A stretch of 64,000 bases of DNA from UBA5336 sp964492485. GTDB taxonomy: Bacteria; Pseudomonadota; Alphaproteobacteria; Caulobacterales; Hyphomonadaceae. Location of the stretch: NCBI GenBank assembly GCA_964492485.1, contig CAZBKM010000006.1, forward strand, positions 62,001 to 126,000, in the 5' to 3' direction. A program made the translations under genes and the position numbers. Below the pieces are notes generated by a model. The model was not told the origin of the DNA, ran no database searches, and saw nothing but the letters and a program-made list of their open reading frames with translations. Of this stretch, positions 25,646 to 34,486 are shown one piece after another. Within the stretch, counting starts at the first letter, position 1. Each line of letters begins with the position of its first letter.

Positions 25646-26563
25646 CTACTTCGCGGCTGCGGATTTCAGAAAGTCCTGAAGTCGCGAGTCGCGCGGATCG
25701 TCGAGCACGATCTCGAGCCGGACATAGAGATCGCCCGGTTTCGACGGGCGCTGGACCCCCTGCCCTTTCAACCTCAGGACCGACCCGGTATTCGAACCGG
25801 CGGGCACCTTGAGGCTGAGCTTCCCGTTTGGCGTCTCCACATCGACTTTCCCGCCCAGCACGGCCGTGTCCAGGGAGACAGCCTTCGTCATCCGCAGATT
25901 GTCGCCCTCGCGCGTCCAGACGGGACTGTCGGCCACGCGCACTTCGATCAGGGCGTCACCAGGCGGGCCTCCGCCGGGCGAGGGCTGGCCCTGGCTGCGC
26001 AGGCGCAGGGTCTGACCGGACTGGATGCCAGCCGGGATGTCGATGTCCAGCGCCTTGCCGTCGGCCATGGTCATGCGCCGGCGCGCACCCGTGACCGCGT
26101 CGCGAAACGGGATCTCCACGGAATAACGCACGTCGCGACCCTTGACGGGTCCGGTGCGCCGTCGGCCCCCACGCCCGCCGAACAGGCCCGAAAGCAGGTC
26201 GTCGAAGGGATCCTCGCTCTCGCCGCCGAACCCGCCGAATCCGCCCCCGCCGAACCCGCCGCGTCCGAACCCGCCGGCCTGCCCCCCGGGATGCGCGCCC
26301 GGATGCCCGCCCGAATGCCCGCCGGCAAATCCGCGCGGGTTGCCGGCGCCGTCGATTTCGCCACGGTCGTACCGGGCACGCTTGTTCTTGTCGCCGAGGA
26401 TCTCGAAGGCCGCCGAAACCTCCTTGAACCGGTTGGCCTTGGCCTCGTCGTTCGGGTTCAGGTCGGGGTGCAGGTCCTTGACCAGCGCCCGGTAGGCCTT
26501 CTTGATCTCGTCGTCCGACGCCGTCCGCGCGACGCCGAGTATGGCATAGGGATCCTTGCTCAA
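25646..26563 (-). CDS. DnaJ-family (CbpA-like) co-chaperone
   Basis: A 305-residue J-domain protein. J domain residues 1-65 with the HPD motif (His32-Pro33-Asp34) stimulate Hsp70 ATPase. It is followed by a Gly/His-rich linker (about 75-125: GGHSGGHPGAHPGGQ, then GGFG runs) and the two beta-sandwich substrate-binding domains of the DnaJ C-terminus. The CxxCxGxG zinc domain is absent, so it is a type II (CbpA-like) protein. It lies immediately downstream of the GTA tail genes on the same strand (48-nt gap). Confidence 0.9.
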   Translation of the reverse strand: MSKDPYAILGVARTASDDEIKKAYRALVKDLHPDLNPNDEAKANRFKEVSAAFEILGDKNKRARYDRGEIDGAGNPRGFAGGHSGGHPGAHPGGQAGGFGRGGFGGGGFGGFGGESEDPFDDLLSGLFGGRGGRRRTGPVKGRDVRYSVEIPFRDAVTGARRRMTMADGKALDIDIPAGIQSGQTLRLRSQGQPSPGGGPPGDALIEVRVADSPVWTREGDNLRMTKAVSLDTAVLGGKVDVETPNGKLSLKVPAGSNTGSVLRLKGQGVQRPSKPGDLYVRLEIVLDDPRDSRLQDFLKSAAAK

Positions 26564-26611
26564 GGCAATCCACCTCTGGGAAGGGGCCGGGTCCGGCCCG
26601 TCGCTCCAGAT

Positions 26612-29600
26612 TTAGCGATCCGGCCAGGCGATTGAAACCCACGCCCCCACGCGCCCGTCGGTTCCCGCCGCACGAACCCGGGCGCCGAGGGCATCCCTAG
26701 GCACCGGCACACCGGGGCCGTCAACGCGCTCGGGCGGGCTCCAGGCGCCGTGGCGCCACCAGGCGACGTCGGCCGGACCCTGGCTGTCACGCTCGGGCAG
26801 GAACCAGCTCTCGGCGATGTCCGGTCCGCGTCGAATCCAGATGAGGCGCCCATCGGCGCGGCGCAGGTGCGCAACCGGCCAGGGCAGACCCTGGCGGTTC
26901 TCGAAGGGCAGAGGGCGCCACGGGTCCAGCGGCCCGGCCTGCCAGACAAGCGCCGTGCCAATCTCGCCAGGCGACAGATCGGCCCGCACGGCCGCCCCGT
27001 CCATCAGCAGGCACATGGCCCCCGTGGCGGCGCCCGCTGCGGCGGCCGTGTCGCTGCCGCCCAGCCCGCGCAGCAGGCGTTGCAGACGCCAGGTCTCCGG
27101 TGCGACCAGGTCCGCCTCGGCAAAGGAGACGGCCTCCCAGCCCGCACCGGTTTCCACCAGGATCCGGGTCTCGCCCGCCAGCACGGCGGCATCGGGTAGG
27201 CTTGAGAGCTCCGCCCCCGGAAGGTGAACCATCAGCACGCCGGCACGGTCCCAGCGCCCCACCGGCCCCGGCGCGAGGGGCGCGGCCAATCGGCCCAGCT
27301 TCGCCGCCCGTGTCGGCGCGCAGCGCGCACGCGCCGCGCTCGCGTCGGCACCGGCCCGCGCCGTTACCGGTCCGCCCCATGGATCGGCCGCCACGGCGAC
27401 CAGCGGCCTGGGATCGTCGCCGGCCGCAGGGTCGTGCGGCGCGTCGACGACCACGAGTTCCGGATGTGCGCGCGGCAGGGCGCGCGGCGGCGCCACATGG
27501 GGTACCGACAACGCCCGCGCCGGGTCTCTCGCCGTCACGCGCTCGGCCTCGACCCCGATCGCCAGACCGCGGCGCACCTCCCGCACCCGCCAGGTCTCCT
27601 GCCCACCCGGCAGGACCAGCATGTCGCCCGGCGCCACGTCCAGGCGCCCAGGCGCCAGCACGCAGGACAGGGTCTCGCCCGTCCGCGCTGCCGCAAGCAG
27701 ATCCGCGGCCATGCGCTCTGCCGTCGCGGTCCCCAGAGCCAGCGGCAGGCTCAGCGTGCGGGTGTTCGACAGGTCGCCGCCGGGCCATCTGGCCTCTACC
27801 GTGCCCGGTGCGAACGCCGCATCGGGATCGGCAAAGCTCAGGACAAGGCGTCCCGGCGCCGTCTCCAGACCGTCGCGGGTGCGGCGGGGTTCGGGCTCGG
27901 CCAGCTCCGCGGGGGCAAGGTGCCGGGTCCGCCCCTGTCCGCGCGGCGCAGCCCGCAGGCCGGTCTCGGTCTCCACCAGGTCGAACCCGTAGGCGAGCGC
28001 CAGGGGGTCCAGGGCGCGCCGCAACAACATGGGACCGTCGAGGGCAAGGCCTTCGACCACGCCGTCGAGTGCGCTCACATCCACGTCCGTCACGCCGGCT
28101 GCGCCACACAGGGCCGCCACCGCATCGGCCAGCGACACGAGACCCACACGGCCGTTCAGCCAATGTCCGAACTGCCAGTTGGGTCCGTCGGTCCAAAGGT
28201 CCACCCGGCCCGGCCAGTCGGGCCAGGGGCGGCCATCCCAGGCCCAGACGAAGACCTGCCCCACCTCAGGCCGATCCCGGAAATGGGCAAGCGAGGCCGC
28301 CAGCGCCCGGCGCTGATAGACATCGTCGCGGGCACCGCTGGAATAGGGCGGCAAGGCACTTTCCGAACTCTTGGGGTCATAGAACAGGTTCGGCGCATTG
28401 CCCCCGCGCGCCACCGCTGGCACGCCCAGTTCCATCAGCCAGATCGGCTTGGCGCCAGGGACCCAGGCCGTCGGCGCGGCCGCCCGCACACCGCCCGGCC
28501 GCGGATGGTGGACGTTCGACCACCAGTTCGCCAGGTCCTTCGGCCGGAAGATCCAGTGTTCGCCATGGGCGGTATCCTCGATCGGCGTGCGGCGCTGGGC
28601 GTCGCGGTCGGCGTCGCTGGCATAATACCAGTCATAGCCTTCCCCGCCCGTCATCTGATAGGCCAGATAGGCCGGGTCGTCGGCGGCCCGGTAGCCCGCG
28701 CGCGCGTCCAGGTGATCGTCACCATCGCGCCAGTCGCCGATGGGCGGATACCAGTCGATACCCACCGCATCGACATGCGTGTCGGCCCAGAGCGGATCGA
28801 GGGGAAAGGCGACCTCACCACCATCCGGATCCGGGCGGTGGGCACCGTACTCGGTCCAGTCGGCGGCGTAGCTGATGGCGGTCTGCGGCCCGAGAATGTC
28901 GCGCACATCAGCCGCCAGGCGCCGCAATCCGTCGACGAACGGGTAACGCCCGTCCGCCGTCCGTGCGCGGGTCAGGCCCCTCAGTTCGGACCCCAGCAGG
29001 AACGCCTCGACCCCGCCCGCTGCGCGCGCCAGCCAGGCTTGATGCAGGAGGAACCGGCGATAGCCCCAATCGTCGGGCGGCCCGAGATAGCTCACCGTAT
29101 CGCCGTCCAGCCGGTAGGCGTCGGCCTCTGCCGCGCCCAGGAAGGCCGCGATGGCCTGATCGACGTCGCTGCCAGGCATGGGGACGATCCGTCCGCGCCA
29201 GGGAAAGGCGGACTGCGCTGTCGCGCCATGGGGATCGGGCAGGCTGTTGCCGGGCGGGATGTCCATGAACAGGAAGGGCGAATACGTGACCGCCAGGCCC
29301 CGACCGGCAAGGGCGCGCAGGCCCTGGACCACCGCGCGGTCGGCGGGCGTACCGCCATAGTCGGGGGCGCCCTCGGCCGCTCCGGAGACCAGTCGCGCCC
29401 CGCCCCGGCCGACGCCTCCGGCCCGCCAGGACCAGGGGGTCGTCTCCTTGTCGCGGGTCTCCACGCCGGGCTGGATACGACAGCGGTCCGCACGCAGGTC
29501 GTCTCCGAACCAGCCCACGGTCAGCGCCACCCGGTCGACCCCGGGCAGATCCGCCTGCAACTGGTCGAGGGACGCCTCGAAATCGCTCACGCCCGCCGGC

Positions 29601-30352
29601 GTATTGGCGTTCACCGGTCGCTCGATGCCCGGAAAGCGCCGGATGCGGACGGTATCCGTGGCATAGACGAACTCGCCCGAGGCGGGGATCAGGTTGACCC
29701 CTCGGACATGGCGCGCCAGCGCCGTGCCCTCCGCGTCGGGCGGCTGGGCATGGATTTCGGCACTGATCTGAGGCAGCCGGTTCCCGAATGGACCGAGCGG
29801 CAGATCCTCGAACACGAGATAGGCGGTGCCGCGATAGGCAGGCGCCCTGCCGGGCCCCTCCACCGCCTCGATCAGTGGATCGGCCACCTGGTCCTCGGTG
29901 CCGGAATAGACACGAACGTTCACGCCCGTGAGATCCATGACCTCGCCATTGGCCCAGATCCGGCCGACCCGCTGCACCGGGCCCTCGCACAGGGCGACCG
30001 CGAAGCTGGCGGTGTAGCCATACTCCGTGACCGTGGGGCCGCCCTTTCCGCCGCGTTCCCGCGTCTCTTCCCGGAAACGCGCCGCCCAGATGAGCTGACC
30101 GCCGCGCCGCATCCGGCCCATGATGCGCGGAAGACCGGCGCCGTCGCGGCTTTCCATCAGGTGCAGATGGGTCAGCCGCGGGCCTTCGAGTCCCGGACCG
30201 AAGACCGCAGTGTCGATCGCGCCGCCTGCCAGAGACCCTAGGGTCCGGCCGATCAGTTCGCCACCCAGGGTCTGGCCGAGAAGGCCAATGCCGTCGGGCA
30301 GAAGCTGCGCGCCGAGGGCGGCCCCGGCCTCGCTCAGGACGATCTGGGCCAT
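26612..30352 (-). CDS. GTA gene 15: host-specificity / TIM-barrel tail protein
   Basis: This 1246-residue protein is the largest of the GTA cluster and corresponds to Rhodobacter capsulatus GTA gp15, the baseplate 'megatron' that contacts the recipient cell. Visible marks are the N-terminal MAQIVLSEAGAALGAQLLP segment, a glycoside-hydrolase-like TIM barrel in the centre (HVDAVGIDWYPPIGDWRD, GGEGYDWYYASDADR, KPIWLMELGVPA, GQVFVWAWDGRPWPDWP) and a C-terminal tail domain. I chose ATG 30352, with a GGAGGAG ribosome site and the family's usual N-terminus, over a much longer frame that would run through gene 14. It overlaps gene 14 by 19 nt. Confidence 0.93.
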   Translation of the reverse strand: MAQIVLSEAGAALGAQLLPDGIGLLGQTLGGELIGRTLGSLAGGAIDTAVFGPGLEGPRLTHLHLMESRDGAGLPRIMGRMRRGGQLIWAARFREETRERGGKGGPTVTEYGYTASFAVALCEGPVQRVGRIWANGEVMDLTGVNVRVYSGTEDQVADPLIEAVEGPGRAPAYRGTAYLVFEDLPLGPFGNRLPQISAEIHAQPPDAEGTALARHVRGVNLIPASGEFVYATDTVRIRRFPGIERPVNANTPAGVSDFEASLDQLQADLPGVDRVALTVGWFGDDLRADRCRIQPGVETRDKETTPWSWRAGGVGRGGARLVSGAAEGAPDYGGTPADRAVVQGLRALAGRGLAVTYSPFLFMDIPPGNSLPDPHGATAQSAFPWRGRIVPMPGSDVDQAIAAFLGAAEADAYRLDGDTVSYLGPPDDWGYRRFLLHQAWLARAAGGVEAFLLGSELRGLTRARTADGRYPFVDGLRRLAADVRDILGPQTAISYAADWTEYGAHRPDPDGGEVAFPLDPLWADTHVDAVGIDWYPPIGDWRDGDDHLDARAGYRAADDPAYLAYQMTGGEGYDWYYASDADRDAQRRTPIEDTAHGEHWIFRPKDLANWWSNVHHPRPGGVRAAAPTAWVPGAKPIWLMELGVPAVARGGNAPNLFYDPKSSESALPPYSSGARDDVYQRRALAASLAHFRDRPEVGQVFVWAWDGRPWPDWPGRVDLWTDGPNWQFGHWLNGRVGLVSLADAVAALCGAAGVTDVDVSALDGVVEGLALDGPMLLRRALDPLALAYGFDLVETETGLRAAPRGQGRTRHLAPAELAEPEPRRTRDGLETAPGRLVLSFADPDAAFAPGTVEARWPGGDLSNTRTLSLPLALGTATAERMAADLLAAARTGETLSCVLAPGRLDVAPGDMLVLPGGQETWRVREVRRGLAIGVEAERVTARDPARALSVPHVAPPRALPRAHPELVVVDAPHDPAAGDDPRPLVAVAADPWGGPVTARAGADASAARARCAPTRAAKLGRLAAPLAPGPVGRWDRAGVLMVHLPGAELSSLPDAAVLAGETRILVETGAGWEAVSFAEADLVAPETWRLQRLLRGLGGSDTAAAAGAATGAMCLLMDGAAVRADLSPGEIGTALVWQAGPLDPWRPLPFENRQGLPWPVAHLRRADGRLIWIRRGPDIAESWFLPERDSQGPADVAWWRHGAWSPPERVDGPGVPVPRDALGARVRAAGTDGRVGAWVSIAWPDR

Positions 30353-30831
30353 GCGGTCTCCTCCGTGTCCTCGGGTCCATCGGGCGGAAGGCCCGGAAAG
30401 GCGAACACCGCCGCGATCCGCCGCCGCCACCACGGCACGAGCCGGGTTTCCGCAACGGCATGGCCCCAATAGGCATGGACGATCCGGCCAGGTTCGCCAT
30501 CCGGGCCGTCGGAGGTCACCAGGATCGCGCAATGCTTGGCCGGCACACCGGCAGCCATGCGGAAGACGAGCACATCGCCCAGCCGGGACTGTCCGACGGC
30601 ACGCTCCACCAGGTGGCGGCGCGCGGCCGCCAGCAACGTGTCCTCGCCCAGACGTTCTGCCCAATCCGGCGTATAGGGCGGCGCCGCTTCGGGTTCCGGG
30701 CCGCAGACCTCGCGCCAGACCCCGCGCACGAGGCCGAGACAGTCTGCGCCCACGCCCTTCAGGCTGGCGCGATGCAAGTAGGGCGTGCCGATCCAGCCGC
30801 GCGCAGCCGCAACGATCGCATCACGGGTCAT
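30334..30831 (-). CDS. GTA gene 14: NlpC/P60 cell-wall peptidase
   Basis: This 165-residue peptidase has an NlpC/P60 fold: catalytic Cys31 in GVGADCLGLVRGVW, and His in PAKHCAIL. The opening ARGWIGTPYLHRAS is typical of GTA/phage tail peptidases that cut peptidoglycan during DNA entry. It overlaps gene 15 (19 nt) and gene 13 (4 nt), consistent with one polycistronic tail transcript. Confidence 0.93.
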   Translation of the reverse strand: MTRDAIVAAARGWIGTPYLHRASLKGVGADCLGLVRGVWREVCGPEPEAAPPYTPDWAERLGEDTLLAAARRHLVERAVGQSRLGDVLVFRMAAGVPAKHCAILVTSDGPDGEPGRIVHAYWGHAVAETRLVPWWRRRIAAVFAFPGLPPDGPEDTEETAWPRSS

Positions 30832-31460
30832 CGCCGGCCCCCATCATTGCCGGTGGCCGCCGGACCCGCCAGCATCGCGTCGCGGCCCGGCATGTGGGGA
30901 AAGCCCCGGAAATTCATCACATTGTCAAAGACATCGCGACAGGTCTCGTAGCGCTGGTCGCAGGTTCGTCCGGCCGGGTCGGCCCTGCAGCGCGCATCGC
31001 CCAGAACGGCGTCGCAGCGCCGGGCGTACAGGCGCCCCAGGGGCCGCTCCAGATCCGCCTTCCGGGAGACGAGGTCCGCCTGGAACCCGCGCTCGCCGCG
31101 CGACACGGAGGCCAGATAGCCCGACCAGACCCAGATGCGGTCCTCCGGTGCCTGCCAGTCCACCCGGTGCACCTCCACACGGGCCCCGTCCCAAAGGCCT
31201 GCAGCCAGATCCGCCTCGGTCAGGGCCGCGCTGTCCAGCGCCCCGCGTGCCGCCGCCGTGCCGGGCGCGAGACCTGCCGTTGCGCTGAATACCGCCGCCT
31301 CCAGCGACGCACCGGGCTGGTATTCCAGCCCGTCGACGACCAGACTCCGGTCATGATCGGTGACGCCCAGGATCAGTCCGTCGCGCCGGGTCAGCCGCCA
31401 GCACAGACAGGTGGTCGCCACACCCTGGCCAAGACGGGTCAGAAGATCCTCCGCCGCCAT
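30828..31460 (-). CDS. GTA gene 13: DUF2163 tail hub protein
   Basis: A 210-residue protein of the DUF2163/phage_BR0599 type, equivalent to GTA gp13. The C-terminus holds the conserved cysteine cluster (YARRCDAVLGDARCRADPAG, CDQRYETCRDVF, FRGFPHMPGRDAM), which in RcGTA helps form the baseplate hub. The start is taken as ATG 31460 (MAAEDLL); a TGG-rich extension to 31481 is possible but would overlap gene 12. It overlaps gene 14 by 4 nt. Confidence 0.92.
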   Translation of the reverse strand: MAAEDLLTRLGQGVATTCLCWRLTRRDGLILGVTDHDRSLVVDGLEYQPGASLEAAVFSATAGLAPGTAAARGALDSAALTEADLAAGLWDGARVEVHRVDWQAPEDRIWVWSGYLASVSRGERGFQADLVSRKADLERPLGRLYARRCDAVLGDARCRADPAGRTCDQRYETCRDVFDNVMNFRGFPHMPGRDAMLAGPAATGNDGGRR

Positions 31461-31461
31461 G

Positions 31462-32085
31462 TCAGGCCACCAGTTCCACAAGCCGGACCCCGACCAGCCG
31501 GCCGGCCCCGGGATGGTCCAGGCTGAGATCGAGCCGGTCCATGTCGAAACGCACCGCGCAATGAAAGCGGAAGCCGGCGGTGATGGTGGACGCCTCGCCC
31601 GGCGCGGTCTCGAACGTCACGTGCCCGGTTGCCAGGTCGACCGCCACGCCGGCGGTCTGTTCCACTCCGTCGACGGCCACCCTGACGCTGCCTTCCACCG
31701 GCTTCAGGATCGTGCGCGCCTGGTCGCCATGCCGTTTCACGAGCTGGAACACGACGCGCCCGCCGTCGCCCTGGCCCAGCACCTGGTCCGTCGGCGAGGG
31801 CGGCAGCGACGGCGGCCCGCTGCGGTCGTCAAAGGGGTCGCGAAACCGGAACCCGTGAAGACGGCCGCGCCGGGCTTCGAAGAAGGCCACGAGGTCCGAC
31901 AAGGCGTCGAGATCGCGCACCGGTCCGGACAGGTCCCAGCGCCGCCGGGTCTGCGACCAGCGGGCGTTCCGGACCTCGCCGCCGCCGGCAAGCGCCACGA
32001 TCTCGGTCAGGGCCTCCGGCCCGCCCTGCAGCCCCAGCGCCAGACGGTGCGGGAACACCACATCGTGGAACATGTCGAGGCTCAC
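31462..32085 (-). CDS. GTA gene 12: DUF2460 distal tail protein
   Basis: A 207-residue DUF2460 family protein, GTA gp12 equivalent, forming the distal tail ring. Family marks: MFHDVVFPHRLALGLQGGPE at the N-terminus, ARWSQTRRRWDLS, and FRFRDPFDDRS with the SPTDQ turn. It overlaps gene 11 by 4 nt (ATGA). Confidence 0.93.
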   Translation of the reverse strand: MSLDMFHDVVFPHRLALGLQGGPEALTEIVALAGGGEVRNARWSQTRRRWDLSGPVRDLDALSDLVAFFEARRGRLHGFRFRDPFDDRSGPPSLPPSPTDQVLGQGDGGRVVFQLVKRHGDQARTILKPVEGSVRVAVDGVEQTAGVAVDLATGHVTFETAPGEASTITAGFRFHCAVRFDMDRLDLSLDHPGAGRLVGVRLVELVA

Positions 32086-32468
32086 AGGAAGCGCCCCCCG
32101 GCTGCCACCGCCCGGGCCAGAGCCGCAGAGATTGCGCCCTGGCTGGCCAGCACGCTGCGCGCGGCATCGCCGCCACTGCCGCCGGCAACCGTCAGGTTCA
32201 GCGTCGGCGCGGTCGCGCCCGCTCCGACCTGGCCGCTCCCGAAGGCTGACTGGGCAGCCAGGCGCAACAGGTCCGCCAGGATGGCTTCGGCCATGCGCCG
32301 GAAGTCCAGTTCGCCCGACCGCGCAGCCTCCGCCAGGCTTTCCTCGATACGGGCGCCAGCGCGGGCAAAGGCGGCCTCCAGGGCGTCGGCCGCCGCCTGA
32401 CCGGGACCGCTCGCCAGCCGGTCGAGCGCCTCGCCCGCCCGCACCAGGGCGTCATCGAACTCATCCAT
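32082..32468 (-). CDS. GTA gene 11: short tail tape-measure-like protein
   Basis: A 128-residue helical, Ala-rich protein in the position of GTA gene 11 (tape measure): DALVRAGEALDRLASGPGQAAADALEAAFARAG, then a Gly-rich end (GSGQVGAGA). It is clearly shorter than the roughly 220-residue RcGTA tape measure and lacks its longer N-terminal coiled region. I use ATG 32468 because the 9-codon extension upstream (IQTPRRPR) is not helical. Gene identity rests mainly on position. Confidence 0.75.
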   Translation of the reverse strand: MDEFDDALVRAGEALDRLASGPGQAAADALEAAFARAGARIEESLAEAARSGELDFRRMAEAILADLLRLAAQSAFGSGQVGAGATAPTLNLTVAGGSGGDAARSVLASQGAISAALARAVAAGGRFL

Positions 32469-32682
32469 TCGGGGTCTCCTCGGGGTCTGGATCATCGGGA
32501 TAGGCGGCCATCAGCGCGGCCAGGCGGTCTGGCGCCATCGCCGCGGCGTCGCCGCCGGGCGCCCCGCGCGCCGTCAGCCAGAGCCATTCGCGAAGCGACA
32601 GGCGCCACATCGCGTCGGGTGCAAGTCCGCGCATCTGGCCCGCGCGCAGAAGATCCGCCCAAGGCAACAGGCCGCCGCTCAT
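32461..32682 (-). CDS. GTA tail assembly chaperone (gene 10.1-type)
   Basis: A 73-residue protein that overlaps gene 11 (8 nt) and gene 10 (4 nt). SGGLLPWADLLRAGQMRGLAPDAMWRLSLREWLWL matches the small phage tail assembly chaperone (Phage_TAC_6-like) next to the GTA tape-measure gene. The C-terminus (MAAYPDDPDPEE) is acidic. The start ATG 32682 is the only one giving this conserved N-terminus in a frame that is otherwise open further upstream. Confidence 0.85.
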   Translation of the reverse strand: MSGGLLPWADLLRAGQMRGLAPDAMWRLSLREWLWLTARGAPGGDAAAMAPDRLAALMAAYPDDPDPEETPNG

Positions 32683-32981
32683 GACGCCCCGCCCTCCAGC
32701 GCGGCGGCGAAGGCGCGCGCCACGGCGTCGGCCACCCGGGCCGGCGAGACAGCGAGATCGGGCAGGCGCGCGGCCGTCTCCAGCTCGCCGCCACCGCGCA
32801 GCAGCGCGGCCGCCAGCGCCGTCAGGTCCCGGGCCGACAGGTGGGGCAACCGCGCCCGCAGGTCGGCGAGCGAGCCAACGCCGAGTGCGGTCTCGATCTC
32901 GGCCAGCGCGCCCAGCGTCAGGCACAGCCGGCAGACACGGCCCTCCACCTCCAGGCCCACCTCGCCGCGGACGCCGTTCAC
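32679..32981 (-). CDS. GTA gene 10: gene transfer agent family tail chaperone
   Basis: This 100-residue GTA family protein (Phage_TAC_11-like) contains NGVRGEVGLEVEGRVCRLCLTLGALAEIETALGVGSLADL, the conserved beta-hairpin then helix of this family, and a C-terminal helical region. It probably chaperones the tail tube and tape measure. It overlaps both neighbours by 4 nt. Confidence 0.9.
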   Translation of the reverse strand: MNGVRGEVGLEVEGRVCRLCLTLGALAEIETALGVGSLADLRARLPHLSARDLTALAAALLRGGGELETAARLPDLAVSPARVADAVARAFAAALEGGAS

Positions 32982-33418
32982 AGCACCGCCCCGTCGGCGT
33001 CCGGCGGCAGCACCGCGACGGCGCCGGCGCTGTCCAGCACGATCGAGAACCCCACTTCGCCGTCATGGCGCCCGGTCCAGGTCAGCCGGGACACATGGAA
33101 CGGGCCGCGCAACCGACCGATACCCGGCATGACCAGATCGAAACCGGCAACACCCTCCCCCAGCGCCACACCGCGCAGGCGGGCGTCGGCAGCCGTGCTC
33201 TTGAAGACGCCGGCCCCGGACACGCGCGCGCTCCGTACGGCAGCACCCGGCAGGAGCTCGCGCCAGGCGTCGGGACTGTCGGCAGCCGTTGCATCCACAC
33301 CCGTTGCGGTGATCTGGACCTCGCTGGTGCGGATCCCGGCCAGCGTCTCGTAGACGCCTGTGCCGGGAACCGTCTCCACGCGGATCAGCAGGTCGCGCCC
33401 CTTCCGACCGCCGCTCAT
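32978..33418 (-). CDS. GTA gene 9: major tail tube protein (TP901-1 family)
   Basis: A 146-residue phage major tail protein. RKGRDLLIRVETVPGTGVYETLAGIRTSEVQIT opens the tube beta-sandwich, followed by the VDATAADSPDAWRELLPGAA loop and FDLVMPGIGRLRGPFHVSRLTWTG. It stacks as rings to form the short non-contractile GTA tail. It overlaps gene 8 and gene 10 by 4 nt each. Confidence 0.94.
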   Translation of the reverse strand: MSGGRKGRDLLIRVETVPGTGVYETLAGIRTSEVQITATGVDATAADSPDAWRELLPGAAVRSARVSGAGVFKSTAADARLRGVALGEGVAGFDLVMPGIGRLRGPFHVSRLTWTGRHDGEVGFSIVLDSAGAVAVLPPDADGAVL

Positions 33419-33861
33419 GCCGACGCCTCCGAGACCGCTTCGGTGACCGCGCGCACCCGCAGCAGCCCCCGGAAGGCGCGGAGATCCTGGGTCCGCAGCA
33501 CATCGGCATAGACGGCGTGCAACAGAACGACGCGCTGGCCACTCAGGTGCAGGTCCAGCGTCTCCACCGCCGTGCGCAGGACTCCCAGCGCCGCCATGGC
33601 GCCGGCCCGTCCCGACTCCCGCGTGCGAACCGACAGGGTCAAACGGTGCTCCAGGCCCGCCACGCCGGAGGCATCCGACGGCGTGACCTCATGGCGTTCG
33701 AGCAGGGCGAACGGATAGGCCGGTGCCTCCGTCTCGCCATCGAACAGGCGCGGCGGGGACCCCAGAAGCGCCTGCAGGCGGGTGTCGGCGCGCAGGCCGG
33801 CCAACAAGGCGGCGGCCAGGGCCGTCTCGGCGTCGGGGGGCAAGGTCTCCGAGAGGGTCAT
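33415..33861 (-). CDS. GTA gene 8: DUF3168 tail terminator
   Basis: A 148-residue DUF3168 protein, GTA gp8 equivalent, capping the tail at the head side. Family marks: AAALLAGLRADTRLQALLGSPPRLFDG, YPFALLERHEVTPSDASG and HRLTLSVRTRESGR. It overlaps gene 6 by 4 nt, leaving no space for a gene 7 (head-closure) ORF between them. Confidence 0.92.
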   Translation of the reverse strand: MTLSETLPPDAETALAAALLAGLRADTRLQALLGSPPRLFDGETEAPAYPFALLERHEVTPSDASGVAGLEHRLTLSVRTRESGRAGAMAALGVLRTAVETLDLHLSGQRVVLLHAVYADVLRTQDLRAFRGLLRVRAVTEAVSEASA

Positions 33862-34415
33862 AGGCGCACCTCCCTACGCGCGGCGAGGATGGCGGCGACC
33901 TCGGTGGGCAGATCCTCGGCGGCGGTCGCCACCTGACGGCCGAGACGATAGGCCTGGGCCAGCAGCAGCTTCAGCGCCAGCAAGAGATCGCCCGGCACCG
34001 CATCACTGTCGTGGCCGGATACGAAACGCAGTTGCAGACGGCTGCCGGCGGCAAGCGGCGGCAGATGGGCCCAGGGCTTCAGGACCAGCCGACCATCTAC
34101 CAGGTCGAACCGGTCACCCACGGCCGTCGCGGTCCCGTCGGCCTCGATCAGGGTCACCGCCTCCACGCGGCGCACCGGGCGCGGCCGGAGGACGTAACCG
34201 CGCCCCGACAGGGTCGTCGGCCAGGCCCGCAGCTCCCGCTGCAGGGTACGCTCGACCAGGGCGAGACCGGCTGCCGTTTCCAGCCGGTCGGTGGCGGCCT
34301 GGACGAGGTCTGCGACCAGCGCATCCTCACCATCATGGCCGATCCGCAGATGGGCCTTGGCTGCCTGAAGCGACAGGGCCGGCGTCTGCGGTGGCGTAAG
34401 CACCGTCAGTGTCAT
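33858..34415 (-). CDS. GTA gene 6: head-tail connector (gp6-like)
   Basis: A 185-residue head-tail adaptor of the HK97 gp6 type. LSLQAAKAHLRIGHDGEDALVADLVQAATDRLETAAGLALVERT is the characteristic helical N-terminus, followed by beta strands (RPVRRVEAVTLIEADGTAT). Start ATG 34415 (MTLTVLTPP) is used; the longer open frame upstream is antisense-like read-through of the capsid gene end. It overlaps gene 8 by 4 nt. Confidence 0.92.
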   Translation of the reverse strand: MTLTVLTPPQTPALSLQAAKAHLRIGHDGEDALVADLVQAATDRLETAAGLALVERTLQRELRAWPTTLSGRGYVLRPRPVRRVEAVTLIEADGTATAVGDRFDLVDGRLVLKPWAHLPPLAAGSRLQLRFVSGHDSDAVPGDLLLALKLLLAQAYRLGRQVATAAEDLPTEVAAILAARREVRL

Positions 34416-34486
34416 GGGTATGTCCTGGGGGTCTGGGGATCGTGGGCCCGGCCGCCAGATGCGGCGACCGGGACGAAAGGGTCCGG

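Noticed and set aside
27224..30241. Plus-strand open frame of about 1005 codons opposite GTA gene 15
   Set aside because: Shadow of the TIM-barrel tail gene. No recognisable domain, and the residue composition follows codon mirroring.
30353..30664. Long N-terminal extension of GTA gene 15
   Set aside because: It would overlap most of gene 14, lacks family similarity, and the ATG at 30352 has a strong ribosome site.
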